From NCBI RefSeq assembly GCF_900112595.1, contig NZ_FOMI01000003.1, forward strand, positions 62,001 through 126,000: a stretch of DNA of 64,000 nucleotides, in the 5' to 3' direction. A program made the translations under genes and the position numbers. This document shows, piece after piece, positions 7,670 to 18,936 of this stretch (position 1 is the first letter of the stretch; each line of letters starts with the position of its first letter). The notes beneath the pieces are model-generated. The model saw only the letters and a program-made list of their open reading frames with translations. It was not told the DNA's origin and searched no databases. The DNA comes from Algibacter pectinivorans (GTDB lineage Bacteria; Bacteroidota; Bacteroidia; Flavobacteriales; Flavobacteriaceae).

Positions 7670-9559
7670 ATGTATACAAAAACACTATTCGCTTTATTTG
7701 CTGGTGCTGTGTTAGTTGGCTGTGGCTCAACTAAAAATGTTAGTAACGATTTAGCAACAAGTTTACCTATTGAGACTTCAATAAATTTATCTAACATTAC
7801 AGATGATAAAGCACCTGTAACCATTAATCCTGGGCGTTTTACTACCCAAACGGTAACGTATAGACTGCCAAGGGTTATTCAAGGTACCTATTCGGTAAGT
7901 GATTTTGGGAAATATGTAGACAATTTTAAGGCTATCGATTATAACGGAAACGAAATGCCTGTAAAGAAAGTGGATACCAATACTTGGACCATTGAAAATG
8001 CTAAGCAACTAGATAAAATAACCTATTTAGTTAACGATACTTTCGATATTGAAATTGATGGCGGTATAGGAAAAGAAACACCGTTTTCGCCTGCAGGAAC
8101 CAATATAGAGCCAAACAACTATGTTTTAAACCTACATGGATTTATTGGGTATTTTGATTCTTTAAAAAACAACCAATATAAGTTAGATGTTATTGCTGCT
8201 GCAGATTTAAAGCGTACTTCGGCTTTACAAAACGTAGATTCTCAAACTAGCGAAGATGGTAAAACCATGACCACTAGTTATTATGCACCTAGATATTTTG
8301 ATATTACCGATAACCCAATGATGTACGGAAACTTAGATGTTGAAGAGTTTCAAGTTGGCGATATTAAAATTGTATTAAGTGTATATTCGCCTAATAAAGT
8401 ACATTCGGCAAGATCGCTAAAAGATGTAGTTTATAAAATGATGCAGGCTCAAAAAGCCTACTTAGGCGATATTAATGCTACACCACGCTATGATATTTAC
8501 TTGTATTTATCGGAAGGAGAAGACGATTCTCCTAAAGGTTTCGGCGCATTAGAGCACCACACATCAACAGTTGTTGTGTTGCCAGAATCTATGAACGAGG
8601 CTGCCATTGCATCAAGCATGACAGATGTTGTGTCGCATGAGTTTTTTCATATTGTAACACCGTTAAGTGTACACTCAGAAGATGTGCATTATTTCGATTA
8701 CAACAATCCAACCTTCTCTAAGCATTTATGGATGTACGAAGGAGTTACAGAGTATTTTGCAACCTTATTTCAAGTTAACCAAGGTTTAGTAGACGAGGCT
8801 GAGTTTTATAATACCATTATGGAAAAAATAGAGGCCTCTAAGCGTTTAAACGATGCTATGAGCTTTACTATAATGAGCGAAAATATTTTAAAGGCACCGT
8901 ATAAAGACGAGTATTTAAACGTGTACCAAAAAGGGGCGTTAATAGGCATGTGTATCGATATTATAATGCGCGAAGAAAGCAACGGAAACCGTGGTATCTT
9001 GTCGCTAATGAAAGAATTATCTAATAAATACGGAAAAAACAAACCCTTCGAAGATGATAAACTAATTAGCGAAATCACTGCTATGACTTACCCAGCCGTG
9101 GGAGAATTTTTAAACACGCACGTAGTTGGAGATATTCCAATTAACTACAACACGTTTTTCGAAAAGGCAGGTTTAGAAGTTGGCGAATCGCAAATAAAAG
9201 CCAATTACATTTTAATAAATGGTGCGCCAATAGTAAGCGGCGATCCAACAAAAGGTATCTTTTTTGTAGATAGCGTGTTAGAAAATAGTTTTTGGAAAGC
9301 GCAAGGGGCACAACCAAACGATATTATTAAATCTATAGATGGTACTGCTGTTACCCTACAAAATGCAAACCAAGTTTTAGGTCAGGTTTTCGGTTGGACA
9401 CCAGGACTAGATGTTGAGGTTGTATTAGAACGAGATGGTAAAGAGGTGGTTATAAAAACAACAACTACCCAAGGGTATACCTCCGGGCAAGCATTAATAG
9501 AAAAGCCTAGTGCTACCAAAGCACAAATAGACTTACGTAACGCTTGGTTAAAGGGTTAA
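7670..9559 (+). CDS. M61-family peptidase lipoprotein with PDZ domain
   Basis: A 629-residue protein with a lipoprotein signal (MYTKTLFALFAGAVLVGC, acylated Cys 18). An N-terminal beta domain precedes the zinc site HEFFH (about residue 324), with a downstream Glu in WMYEGVTEYFA. A C-terminal PDZ-like domain (about 525-600) contains a GAQPNDIIKSIDG turn. This order fits the M61 glycyl-aminopeptidase family. It is likely anchored in the outer or inner membrane, facing the periplasm. It is a single-gene unit with its own terminator. Confidence 0.92.
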   Translation: MYTKTLFALFAGAVLVGCGSTKNVSNDLATSLPIETSINLSNITDDKAPVTINPGRFTTQTVTYRLPRVIQGTYSVSDFGKYVDNFKAIDYNGNEMPVKKVDTNTWTIENAKQLDKITYLVNDTFDIEIDGGIGKETPFSPAGTNIEPNNYVLNLHGFIGYFDSLKNNQYKLDVIAAADLKRTSALQNVDSQTSEDGKTMTTSYYAPRYFDITDNPMMYGNLDVEEFQVGDIKIVLSVYSPNKVHSARSLKDVVYKMMQAQKAYLGDINATPRYDIYLYLSEGEDDSPKGFGALEHHTSTVVVLPESMNEAAIASSMTDVVSHEFFHIVTPLSVHSEDVHYFDYNNPTFSKHLWMYEGVTEYFATLFQVNQGLVDEAEFYNTIMEKIEASKRLNDAMSFTIMSENILKAPYKDEYLNVYQKGALIGMCIDIIMREESNGNRGILSLMKELSNKYGKNKPFEDDKLISEITAMTYPAVGEFLNTHVVGDIPINYNTFFEKAGLEVGESQIKANYILINGAPIVSGDPTKGIFFVDSVLENSFWKAQGAQPNDIIKSIDGTAVTLQNANQVLGQVFGWTPGLDVEVVLERDGKEVVIKTTTTQGYTSGQALIEKPSATKAQIDLRNAWLKG

Positions 9560-9581
9560 AAAAAACAATAAAGTAAAGTTT

Positions 9582-9620
9582 AAACGGTTGATGAACATGA
9601 TGTTTATCAGCCGTTTTTTT
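9582..9620 (+). terminator. Rho-independent terminator after the M61 peptidase gene
   Basis: The stem AAACGGTTGATGAACA pairs with TGTTTATCAGCCGTTT, using a few G-U pairs, around a short loop. It is followed by a run of seven T. It lies 22 bases after the stop codon. Confidence 0.85.
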
Positions 9621-9622
9621 AT

Positions 9623-9735
9623 GGCGCTACCACACCCTTCGACTCCGTTCAGGGCAGGCGGTCGGGCTTTCCAATACAAGTCCTCGCTCCCCAAAAAGGT
9701 CGCTGTGGGCTTTCCTTTTCAATCCCTAGCGCGGG
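9623..9735 (-). repeat. dispersed flavobacterial repeat, copy A
   Basis: A GC-richer segment. On the minus strand it reads GCGCTAGGGATT, then GGAAAGCCCACAGC, GAGCGAGGACTTG and GGAAAGCCCGACC, and ends GTGTGGTAGCGCC. Related copies occur at 9855-9949 joined to 11251-11290, and at 31331-31419, 54504-54590 and 58583-58660. Its base composition and stem-forming blocks differ sharply from the AT-rich surroundings. It is non-coding and probably a REP-like or MITE-like family. Confidence 0.75.
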
Positions 9736-9854
9736 TTTATTTGCCGGTGTAGGTTATAAACTCACAGGTGTTTTGTGTATCCAGAATGCCATGATTTTTC
9801 AATGCTGTTAGTAGCAAGCGAGCTTAAAAAAAACTGTATTTTATGCGTTTCTCT
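9736..9854. other. intergenic spacer between two repeat copies
   Basis: Part of the 390-base gene-free stretch between the M61 peptidase gene and the insertion sequence. It lies between inverted repeat copies A and D. No open frame, promoter match or strong hairpin was seen in this piece. Confidence 0.4.
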
Positions 9855-9949
9855 GCGTTAGGGATTGTTGCGGCATCCTTTTTTTGCTGCCATAAATGGC
9901 AAAAAAAGACCTGCCTGCGGCGGGCAGGTATAGCGAAAAGCACGACCGC
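9855..9949 (+). repeat. dispersed repeat copy D, left half, split by the IS
   Basis: Reads GCGTTAGGGATTGTTGCGGC, then CAAAAAAAGACCTGCC, and ends GCACGACCGC. It continues after the insertion sequence at 11251 as CGCCTGGGCTCAGCGGAGTC and ends at 11290 with GGTAACGCCCA. Removing the IS and one CGC gives CGACCGCCTG..., matching the minus strand of copy A at the same place. The inner part also matches copy E at 58583-58660. Confidence 0.75.
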
Positions 9950-9988
9950 TGTCTAGTCCTGAAATATGGCTACAGGTTAATAATTAAT

Positions 9989-10870
9989 TTAAGCTGATAA
10001 TTTATATACCATATTTGGTGTTTTATAGTCTAAAGATAAGTGTAATCTTATTTCGTTATATAAATTAATTGCATTTTTTGCAGCTCTTTTTGCGTGAGCC
10101 ACGTTATCAAAGGTTTGGTCGAGATAAAACTCGTCTTTTAAGATTCCATTTACACGTTCTGCCATAGCGTTCTCGTAACAATGATTTTCTTCTGTCATAC
10201 TAATATCTATCTTTTTTCTTTTGAGTATTTGTGTGTATACATTGCTACAATATTGTATGCCTCTATCGGAATGATGTATGAGTCCATTAATGTTTTTAGC
10301 TTGATAAATAGCCTTTTTAAGCGCTCTCACACATCCTTTAAGCTCAAGGCTATCACTCAGGTCATACCCAACAATTTTCCTGGAATGGACATCAGTTATT
10401 AAAGCCAAGTAGCAAAAGCCTTTTATGGTTCTTATATAGGTTATATCAGATACCCAAACTTGGTTTGGTCTGGTAACTTCTATGTTCTTTATCAGGTTAT
10501 TATATTTATAAAAACGATGATAAGAATTGGTTGTTCTAGCACTGGTTTTCTTTCTAAGTGTAAGCATATTGTGTTTTCTAAGGACGTTAAATAAGGTGTC
10601 TCTCCCGACTTTAAGATTGGCTTTAGTAAACTCATCATCTAATGATTTTATGAGTTTACGTACCCCTTCTCTAGGAAGGGATTTACGTTTTTTACTGACT
10701 ATGTTAATAATCTGTTGTTCTTGTTTTAAACGCTTATCAGCTCTAGATTTGTATTTATAATACGCATCACGTTTATGCCCGAAACAATGACTTATAGTTG
10801 TTAAAGAGGCAAATCCCTTAGATTTTTCTTTCGCTTTGATTAAGGCTTTATGCTTAACTTTTTTTTTAGC
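9989..10870 (-). CDS. IS3-family transposase OrfB (DDE integrase domain)
   Basis: The frame is open from just after a TGA at 10871-10873 down to 9989, about 293 codons. No ATG occurs near its beginning, and the first internal ATG (10567) would remove the N-terminal third. It is therefore made as an OrfAB fusion by -1 frameshifting. An HTH-like region with SRADKRLK and LPREGVRKL comes first. Then come the rve-type catalytic residues: the first Asp in VWVSDITYI, the second in HSDRGIQY, and the Glu in AMAERVNGILKDEF. It catalyses copy-out paste-in transposition. Confidence 0.93.
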   Translation of the reverse strand, partial: AKKKVKHKALIKAKEKSKGFASLTTISHCFGHKRDAYYKYKSRADKRLKQEQQIINIVSKKRKSLPREGVRKLIKSLDDEFTKANLKVGRDTLFNVLRKHNMLTLRKKTSARTTNSYHRFYKYNNLIKNIEVTRPNQVWVSDITYIRTIKGFCYLALITDVHSRKIVGYDLSDSLELKGCVRALKKAIYQAKNINGLIHHSDRGIQYCSNVYTQILKRKKIDISMTEENHCYENAMAERVNGILKDEFYLDQTFDNVAHAKRAAKNAINLYNEIRLHLSLDYKTPNMVYKLSA

Positions 10871-11211
10871 TCAGCTACAGATTTATAGCCTAGATCTTCA
10901 GCGGCTACTTCTAGATAAGAATCTAATACCATAGCATCGAGATCCTTTTTAAGCAACAGTTTTTTAAGCTGTTCTATTTCTTTTTGAAGTGCTTTAATTC
11001 GTGATATTTCGTCTTTAGTTTCCACTTTTACTCTGGTGTTCATTAAATCTTTACGATTATACTTTTTAATCCACTCATTAACAGTTGTAGGTGCGATAGA
11101 GTAGAGCTTACAAAGTTCACTCTTTGTATGTTTTCCAATGCTAAGTTCGTCTAAAATTTTTAATTTGAAAGGTTCGCTGTAACGTCTAATTACTTTGTCG
11201 TTTTTATACAT
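10840..11211 (-). CDS. IS3-family transposase OrfA (HTH and leucine zipper)
   Basis: A 123-residue protein. An N-terminal helix-turn-helix includes SEPFKLKILDELSIGKHTKS and IAPTTVNEWIKKY, and a coiled-coil segment at about 68-92 (EISRIKALQKEIEQLKKLL) mediates multimer formation. It overlaps orfB in the -1 frame. Translation that does not slip ends after LSIKP. It binds the IS ends and acts as regulator or as the N-terminal part of the OrfAB transposase. Confidence 0.92.
   Translation of the reverse strand: MYKNDKVIRRYSEPFKLKILDELSIGKHTKSELCKLYSIAPTTVNEWIKKYNRKDLMNTRVKVETKDEISRIKALQKEIEQLKKLLLKKDLDAMVLDSYLEVAAEDLGYKSVAELKKKLSIKP
10858..10868 (-). other. programmed -1 frameshift site of the IS
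   Basis: On the minus strand nine A are followed by G (CTA AAA AAA AAG in the orfA frame). In the -1 frame this reads AAA AAA AAA GTT and enters orfB, whose frame is closed by TGA just upstream. Such A-runs are the known slippery sites of IS3-family elements. Confidence 0.85.
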
Positions 11212-11250
11212 AATGTTTAAAATTATGTAGCCTTTATTCAGGACGGGTCA

Positions 11251-11290
11251 CGCCTGGGCTCAGCGGAGTCGCAGGGTGTGGTAACGCCCA
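11251..11290 (+). repeat. dispersed repeat copy D, right half
   Basis: Continues copy D after the insertion sequence. It begins with the CGC target duplication and ends GGTAACGCCCA, like the ends of copies B and C. It stops five bases before the end of the histidine kinase gene. Confidence 0.7.
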
Positions 11291-11294
11291 AATG

Positions 11295-12491
11295 CTATTT
11301 AGCAACAGTAAACCTAAAGGTTGTTCCAATACCTACTGTCGATTCTACGGTAATAGTACCTCCCAATTTGTTTATTAACGATTTTACCGTAAATAAGCCA
11401 ATACCCGTACCTTTATTGCCTTTACTATCTTCGTGGTGGGCGGTATGGAATAACTCAAACAAAATAGGTAGTTTTTCTGGTTTTATACCATTACCATTGT
11501 CTTTTACATAAAAGATGTAATGCGTTTTATTTTCATCAAAATCAATACTAACTTCGGGTAATGTTTTAAAATTATATTTATAAGCATTATCCACTAAATT
11601 TAATAAAATCTGTTTTAAAGCATAGGTGTTTACATTGTTTAGCGACGCTGTTTTAAGGAGTTTAAAATTAGAATCGTTTAAGTTTAAAACCGTTTTAATC
11701 GAATTAAATACATCTTCTAATTTAGTTTCAATTTTATCCTTATGAATTAATTTTTCACTTTTATAATGTTTTAAAATACCATCAATATAAGCTCTTAAGG
11801 TATCGGCAGACTCTTCAATGTAATTTAAATATTCTAAATCAATTTCTGGGTGCGATGCCTTTAATTCATCCTTAAATAAACTGGTAAGTGAGGTTATATT
11901 TGCTAATGGCGATTTTAAATCGTGCGATACTTTGTTAGCAAAGGTGTTTAGCATATCATGACGCTCTTCTAGGGTGTGTAAGGTGTCATTTAATGTTTTG
12001 TTTTTTAATCTTAATTCAAAAAGCTGAACCACCTGTTTTGCCAAAATAATTAAAGCATCTTTTTGTTCTTGAGTAAACGATCTTGGTGTATTGTCGTAAA
12101 CACATAGCGTTCCTAGGGCGTAACCATCAGGGTTAATCAACGGAACACCGGCATAAAAAGACACGTTATTTTCTGTAATAATGGGGTTGTCGTGAAAACG
12201 AACATCTTTTGTAGCATCTTCGACAATGAGTATTGGCTCGTTGCTTAAAATAGCATGTCCGCAAAACGAAATGTCTCTTGGAGACTCATTAAAATCTATA
12301 CCGTAATGTGATTTTAAAAAATTCCTATCTTCATCTAACAGGGTAATTAACGAAATGGGCACCTTACAAATAGTTGCAACTAAAGTGGTAATGTTATCGT
12401 AATCTTCTTCAGGGAGAGTATCAAGTAAGTTATATCTTTTAACAGCATTTAAGCGTTTAAGTTCGTTAGGGGGCAAATTAGGGTTTATCAT
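11295..12491 (-). CDS. GAF-domain sensor histidine kinase
   Basis: A 398-residue soluble kinase with a GAF domain at about residues 20-160 and no membrane segment. The HisKA box is KVSHDLKSP with phospho-acceptor His190. The HATPase part has the N box NLVDNAYKY, G1 VKDNGNGI and G2 GTGIGLF. It senses an intracellular small molecule or redox state and passes phosphate to an unlinked response regulator, since none is adjacent. The IS element and repeat lie right behind its stop but do not interrupt it. Confidence 0.92.
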   Translation of the reverse strand: MINPNLPPNELKRLNAVKRYNLLDTLPEEDYDNITTLVATICKVPISLITLLDEDRNFLKSHYGIDFNESPRDISFCGHAILSNEPILIVEDATKDVRFHDNPIITENNVSFYAGVPLINPDGYALGTLCVYDNTPRSFTQEQKDALIILAKQVVQLFELRLKNKTLNDTLHTLEERHDMLNTFANKVSHDLKSPLANITSLTSLFKDELKASHPEIDLEYLNYIEESADTLRAYIDGILKHYKSEKLIHKDKIETKLEDVFNSIKTVLNLNDSNFKLLKTASLNNVNTYALKQILLNLVDNAYKYNFKTLPEVSIDFDENKTHYIFYVKDNGNGIKPEKLPILFELFHTAHHEDSKGNKGTGIGLFTVKSLINKLGGTITVESTVGIGTTFRFTVAK

Positions 12492-12555
12492 TAAAAAGTA
12501 GTCGAATTGCAGTGTTAAAGCTTACGTAAATGTATGTAGAGTAAATTACATTGCG

Positions 12556-13341
12556 TTAAAAACCTTCAAAAACTCCTAAACCAAATAAAGCAAAATCGTA
12601 TTTAACAGGGTCGTTTGCATCTAATTTTCTTAATGCCGTATCAAGCTCAGTTAAAGCAACACCATCGTTTTGTTTGCGTTTTAGTAAACCTAATTTTCTA
12701 GCTACATTGCCCGAGTGTACATCCAATGGGCAAGATAGTTGGTTGGGCGACAGGCTATCCCAAATTCCAAAATCAACGCCTGTTTTATCGTTTCGCACCA
12801 TCCAACGTAAAAACATGTTTATACGTTTTGCAGCCGATTTTTTTAACGGGTCGCTAACGTGTTTTTTGGTACGTTGTAAATGTTCAATCTCAAAAAACAC
12901 AGATTTAAACTTCGATATAGCAAGCTGTAAGGAGTCTTTTTCGGCATGTTTAGCAAATACAGATTCTAATCCACCATGGTTTAAATATATATGTTGTAAC
13001 GATTTTATAAACTGTATGCAGTCTTGTCCGTTAAACGTGCGGTGTACAAAAGGCGCAAGTCTGTCTAAATCGGTTTCTTCGTGGTTTATAACAAAATCGT
13101 AAGGTGAGTGATCTAGCAAATCCATTAACCTATTGGCGTTATTAATTATGCTTTTCCGGTTTCCCCAGGCAATGGTAGAGGTTAAAAACCCCGAAATTTC
13201 AATATCTTCTTTTTTTCTGAATTTATGCGGTATTTGTATCGGGTCGCTTTCAATAAACTTAGGGTTGTTATACTCTAAAACTTTAGCGTCTAAAAACTCT
13301 TTAAGTTCTGCCTGGGTAAGTTTTATTTGTTTTTCCTTCAT
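12556..13341 (-). CDS. TIGR02757 (DUF2400) family protein
   Basis: A 261-residue protein with the conserved blocks SGFLTSTIAWGNRKSI, FNGQDCIQFIKSL, MFLRWMVRNDK-x-GVDFGIW and PLDVHSGNVARKLGL. These are the TIGR02757 signature. The last blocks resemble the DNA-glycosylase helix-hairpin-helix region, but no function is established. It is full length and stands divergent from the MFS gene. Confidence 0.9.
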   Translation of the reverse strand: MKEKQIKLTQAELKEFLDAKVLEYNNPKFIESDPIQIPHKFRKKEDIEISGFLTSTIAWGNRKSIINNANRLMDLLDHSPYDFVINHEETDLDRLAPFVHRTFNGQDCIQFIKSLQHIYLNHGGLESVFAKHAEKDSLQLAISKFKSVFFEIEHLQRTKKHVSDPLKKSAAKRINMFLRWMVRNDKTGVDFGIWDSLSPNQLSCPLDVHSGNVARKLGLLKRKQNDGVALTELDTALRKLDANDPVKYDFALFGLGVFEGF

Positions 13342-13415
13342 AATTCAACAAAAATAAATGTAATTAGTTGAATAAATAAGAGACTTAATAGCTTATTAAA
13401 AAGAATTCGTGCTAA

Positions 13416-14582
13416 ATGACAAGTAAAAAGGCAATTTTACCCATAATTGTATTATCCCAATTTTTTTGTACATCCTTATGGTTTGTAGGTAATGCCATTA
13501 TTGGCGATTTGGTAATTAGCTTTAATTTAAACCCGTTGGCCTTAGGTAATTTAACTTCGGCACTACAATTTGGTTTTATTGCAGGCACTTTTATATTTGC
13601 TATTTTAACTATTGCCGATCGTTTTTCGCCATCCAAGGTGTTTTTTGTTAGCGCTATATTAGCCGCATTTTTTAATGTTTTAATAGCCTTTGGTTCGCAC
13701 ACGCTTTTAAGTTTAATAGCACTTCGTTTTTTAACCGGCTTTTTTCTGGCAGGCATTTATCCAGTGGGCATGAAAATAGCATCCGATTATTTCGAGAAAG
13801 GTTTGGGTAAATCGCTAGGTTTTTTAGTTGGTGCTTTAGTGTTAGGAACCGCTTTTCCGCATGTATTAAAAGGGGCTCCAGGTTTGTTTTTCTGGGAACA
13901 TATGCTTTATGTTACATCTGGTTTAGCTGTTTTAGGTGGTGTTTTAGTGGTTTTATTAGTTCCCGATGGGCCTTATAAAAAAACCTTGCCTAAATTTGAT
14001 GTATCTATGTGTTACAAGGTTTTTAAACTTAAAACATTTAGAAGTGCAGCTTTTGGTTATTTTGGACATATGTGGGAGTTATATGCTTTTTGGGCTTTTG
14101 TGCCTGTATTTTTAAAGGCGTATTCTAGTTACCATAATACAGCAGATTTTAATATTCCGTTGTACAGTTTTTATAGCATTGCCATTGGAAGTTTAGGTTG
14201 TGTAATTTCTGGTTATTTATCGCAGCGTTTTTCTAGTAAAAAAGTTGCCGCCACGGCACTTGCTTTATCTGGCTTATGCTGTTTGGTTTCGCCGCTTTTT
14301 TTTATGATAAATTCAGAAATTACTTTTCTGCTATTTTTAATGTTTTGGGGAATGGTTGTTATTGCAGATTCGCCATTGTTTTCAACTTTAGTGGCTCAAA
14401 ATGTAGACGCGGCATCTAAAGGTACAGCATTAACTATTGTTAACTCTATTGGTTTTGCTATTACCATTATAAGTATTCAGCTTTTAAATTATTTACAAAC
14501 CGAGGTAGAGGTAAAGTATCTGTTTTTAGTATTGGCTATTGGTCCCGTTTTAGGGTTGTATGCGCTTTACAATAAAAGTTAG
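13416..14582 (+). CDS. MFS transporter
   Basis: A 388-residue membrane protein with about 12 helices in two halves. Helix 2-3 carries [11 protein letters not shown] and helix 4-5 [26 protein letters not shown], where the family has its charged loop motifs. The second half starts near residue 205 ([19 protein letters not shown]). It is a secondary transporter of unknown substrate. Its stop overlaps the stop of the oppositely oriented ABC ATPase gene by four bases, so the two are convergent. Confidence 0.88.
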   Translation: MTSKKAILPIIVLSQFFCTSLWFVGNAIIGDLVISFNLNPLALGNLTSALQFGFIAGTFIFAILTIADRFSPSKVFFVSAILAAFFNVLIAFGSHTLLSLIALRFLTGFFLAGIYPVGMKIASDYFEKGLGKSLGFLVGALVLGTAFPHVLKGAPGLFFWEHMLYVTSGLAVLGGVLVVLLVPDGPYKKTLPKFDVSMCYKVFKLKTFRSAAFGYFGHMWELYAFWAFVPVFLKAYSSYHNTADFNIPLYSFYSIAIGSLGCVISGYLSQRFSSKKVAATALALSGLCCLVSPLFFMINSEITFLLFLMFWGMVVIADSPLFSTLVAQNVDAASKGTALTIVNSIGFAITIISIQLLNYLQTEVEVKYLFLVLAIGPVLGLYALYNKS

Positions 14583-15241
14583 TCTATTATATTACCATCA
14601 ACCATTACTAATTTTCTATCGGCCATATTTGCCAAATCTTCATTGTGTGTTACAATTACAAAGGTTTGACCAAACTCATCACGTAGTTTAAAAAAGAGGT
14701 TGTGTAAATTGTCGGCAGATTCGCTATCTAAATTACCCGAAGGTTCATCGGCAAAAATGAGTTCTGGATTATTTATTAAAGCGCGTGCTACTGCTACTCG
14801 CTGTTGCTCACCACCCGAAAGTTCGTTAGGTTTATGGTTGTATCTATGCGATAATCCTAAAAAATCTAGGAGTTCCTTGGCACGTTTTTCGGCATCGGTC
14901 TTTTTTGTGCCTTTTATAAATGCAGGTAAGCACACATTTTCAATGGCTGTAAACTCAGGAAGTAATTGATGAAATTGAAATATAAACCCAATATGCTCAT
15001 TTCTAAACTTAGCTAAAGCTTTGTCCTTAAGCGTTGTTATATTGGTGTTGTTTATAAGTAATTGGGAATCTGCTTTAACCGAAGCTTTATCCAAAGTACC
15101 TAAAATATGCAATAAGGTTGTTTTTCCGGCACCCGAAGCTCCAACTATAGAAACTATTTCGCCTGTATTAATTTGCAGGTTAACACCGTTTAAAACTTGT
15201 AAATCGCCGTAGTATTTATGAATGTTTTTTGCTTGTATCAT
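14579..15241 (-). CDS. ABC transporter ATP-binding protein, LolD/MacB type
   Basis: A 220-residue ATPase with Walker [10 protein letters not shown], the Q-loop in [14 protein letters not shown], the signature [15 protein letters not shown], Walker [13 protein letters not shown] and the switch His in VTHNEDLA. The closest families are the LolD and MacB-type ATPases that extract lipoproteins or drive periplasmic machinery. No permease gene is adjacent, so the partner is encoded elsewhere. Confidence 0.9.
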   Translation of the reverse strand: MIQAKNIHKYYGDLQVLNGVNLQINTGEIVSIVGASGAGKTTLLHILGTLDKASVKADSQLLINNTNITTLKDKALAKFRNEHIGFIFQFHQLLPEFTAIENVCLPAFIKGTKKTDAEKRAKELLDFLGLSHRYNHKPNELSGGEQQRVAVARALINNPELIFADEPSGNLDSESADNLHNLFFKLRDEFGQTFVIVTHNEDLANMADRKLVMVDGNIID

Positions 15242-15417
15242 CTAAAATAAATAACAGACGTGAAATTACTATTTAATACGGTTATAGCAAATGTTTATTG
15301 ACGAATATGTTTTATTAATAGAAGATTTAATTGTGAATTCTATTTTATGCTTATATTTAAATATTATTTTGTTTTACAATAAACTTGCACAAACAAGTTG
15401 ACTTTATAGAATTAATT

Positions 15418-16005
15418 ATGCCATATAAGAGTTTTGAGGAATACAGTGATGATGTTACTGATAATGTTAAAAATAAATACCAAGAAATTATTACAGATTT
15501 AGGTGAAGATACTAGTCGTGATGGCTTGTTAAAAACACCAGAGCGTGCTGCAAAAGCAATGCAGTTTTTAACCCAAGGTTACGATCAAGATCCGGTTGAG
15601 ATTCTTAAAGGCGCTATGTTTAAGGAGTCTTATAACGAAATGGTAATTGTAAAAGATATTGAATTGTACTCGCTTTGCGAACACCATATTTTACCATTTT
15701 TTGGTAAGGTGCATATCGCTTATATTCCTAATGGGCAAATTGTTGGTTTAAGTAAATTACCTAGAATTGTTGATGTGTTTGCAAGACGTTTACAAGTGCA
15801 AGAACGCTTAACTCAACAAATTTTAGATTGTATAAATGATACCCTAAATCCACAAGGTGTTGCAGTTGTTATTGAGGCTTCGCATATGTGTATGATGATG
15901 CGTGGTGTACAAAAGCAAAATTCTACCACAACAACTTCTGGTTTTAGAGGTCAGTTTGAAAAAATTGAAACTAGAAATGAGTTTTTAAAGCTTATTGGAA
16001 AGTAA
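15418..16005 (+). CDS. folE: GTP cyclohydrolase I
   Basis: Converts GTP to dihydroneopterin triphosphate, the first step of folate and pterin synthesis, as a cytoplasmic decamer. Zinc ligands are visible in [12 protein letters not shown] and in [10 protein letters not shown]. The substrate-binding [15 protein letters not shown] and the C-terminal TTTTSGFRG are intact. The frame is open from a TTG at 15385, but I start at the ATG at 15418 (195 residues). The peptide before it is not part of the family, and a TAAACTTG promoter-like box overlaps that TTG. Confidence 0.96.
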   Translation: MPYKSFEEYSDDVTDNVKNKYQEIITDLGEDTSRDGLLKTPERAAKAMQFLTQGYDQDPVEILKGAMFKESYNEMVIVKDIELYSLCEHHILPFFGKVHIAYIPNGQIVGLSKLPRIVDVFARRLQVQERLTQQILDCINDTLNPQGVAVVIEASHMCMMMRGVQKQNSTTTTSGFRGQFEKIETRNEFLKLIGK

Positions 16006-16059
16006 TTCGTTTTTTAAATTTGGTATGTTTCTTGCTATAGTCTTAGTAAAGAAACAATT

Positions 16060-16332
16060 ATGAATTTAGAAAATTTAAGTAAATATAAAAAGCTCGGGCT
16101 TAGTCTAGTGTTTGATGCCATTGGTATGTTAACCATATTCGATATTATTTGGGCACCAGCATCTGGGTATTTAATGAGTAAAATGTATAAAGGTACCAAA
16201 GGTAAAGTAGCTGGTGTCATTTCGTTTATAGAAGAAATTATTCCAGGGTTTGATGTTATTCCAACCTTTACTATTATGTGGCTTTTAACCTATGTATTTC
16301 AAAAGGAAGAAGAAACCATTCTTGAAGTTTAA
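16060..16332 (+). CDS. small conserved membrane protein
   Basis: A 90-residue protein with two hydrophobic segments, about 12-34 and 60-78. The latter contains IIPGFDVIPTFTIMWL. The family is not recognised by name, although such proteins recur downstream of folE in flavobacteria. It lies 54 bases after folE in the same direction and may share its transcript. Confidence 0.7.
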   Translation: MNLENLSKYKKLGLSLVFDAIGMLTIFDIIWAPASGYLMSKMYKGTKGKVAGVISFIEEIIPGFDVIPTFTIMWLLTYVFQKEEETILEV

Positions 16333-16369
16333 AACATCAGATTTAAGCTGTTGTAATTAGATATACTAA

Positions 16370-16930
16370 TTATTTTTTATCGGTTTTTAGCGCAGGGGTT
16401 TTATCACTTATAGAATAGCCATCGGTTGAAAACGAGAAGCTCTTATTATTAAATTGCCCAATCATAATAGCCTGAATTAATGGTCTTGTGTTTCGGTTTT
16501 TAGCACTTACTTCTACAATAAAATTAGCGCCAGAACCACCGCTAGTATCTTCTTTTTCAATAACATAGTTAACAGTTGCCATGGGGTTTAATATAATGGT
16601 GTTGTTTATATAATTTTTCACCAAGGTTCCTCCGGTATTATAATAATCTATTTTAGAGATATATAAGGTGTCATTAATACTTGTGTTTCTAATGCTTAAG
16701 GTAGCAGCAAGTAAATGTTCTGGGTTATTGTTATCAATATATATGTCCGAATATATAGGAACATAAATAAGATCCTTAAAATTTACAAGGTCTTTATCTA
16801 AAGTTTGTTCAACTTCAAGAGACTTTAATTCGTCTTCTCCCGATTTATTAAGATTCGGATTTTGGTTTTGGCAGGAATTTAAAATCAATGTTAGTATGCA
16901 GAAAAATAAGATTCTCATCTTGTAAGTCAT
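16370..16930 (-). CDS. DUF3124 lipoprotein
   Basis: A 186-residue exported protein. A signal peptide ends in LILNSC, with the lipidated Cys at residue 20 of this start. It then follows DUF3124 closely: VPIYSDIYI, AATLSIRNTS, ISKIDYYNTGGTLVKNY, LNPMATVNYVIEKEDTSGGS and a C-terminal AIMIGQFNNKSFSF. The function is unknown. The frame also has an ATG at 16963, but starting at 16930 gives a normal-length signal peptide. Confidence 0.82.
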   Translation of the reverse strand: MTYKMRILFFCILTLILNSCQNQNPNLNKSGEDELKSLEVEQTLDKDLVNFKDLIYVPIYSDIYIDNNNPEHLLAATLSIRNTSINDTLYISKIDYYNTGGTLVKNYINNTIILNPMATVNYVIEKEDTSGGSGANFIVEVSAKNRNTRPLIQAIMIGQFNNKSFSFSTDGYSISDKTPALKTDKK

Positions 16931-17159
16931 TTTAAGAATTTTTATAAAAATACTAGTATTCAACTTATTTTTAAGGGTTAAATATAAATTTGTTTTTCGG
17001 GTAAAATTAAAATCGGCTGTAAAGCCTTGTTTTATAGGGGTGTAATGACTTTTAATATAGTTGCCGTAAATTAATTAGAGAATAAAGTATATCCACAATA
17101 ATTCCAATATTCAATCTTTCAAAAATTGTTAACAAGTACCACTTAAATAACTATTTTAA

Positions 17160-18812
<1,653 letters not shown>

Positions 18813-18936
18813 TGCCACTATGGCACAATTGTAAGATTGGATAGCTATTTGATAGCTTATTTTGAATTCTTGAGGATATGAATCCTTTTGAAGGATGGTT
18901 AAGCAATCAATAGACTAAAATCACTATAACTAACAC

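Larger units (their letters stand above)
9950..11250 (-). mobile_element. complete IS3-family insertion sequence, 1,301 bp
   Basis: The ends are imperfect 25-bp inverted repeats with the TG...CA termini of the family. The left end begins TGTCTAGTCCTGAA and the inverted right end TGACCCGTCCTGAA, and both continue to GGCTACA. Three-base target duplications CGC are seen at 9947-9949 and 11251-11253. It carries orfA and orfB in overlapping frames with an A9G slippery run. All parts appear intact, so the element may be active. It has inserted into a dispersed repeat. Confidence 0.93.

Noticed and set aside
9989-11211. Transposase taken as a frameshifted pseudogene
   Set aside because: The break is at an A9G slippery run with orfB open from that point, which is the normal programmed frameshift of IS3-family elements; ends and duplications are intact.
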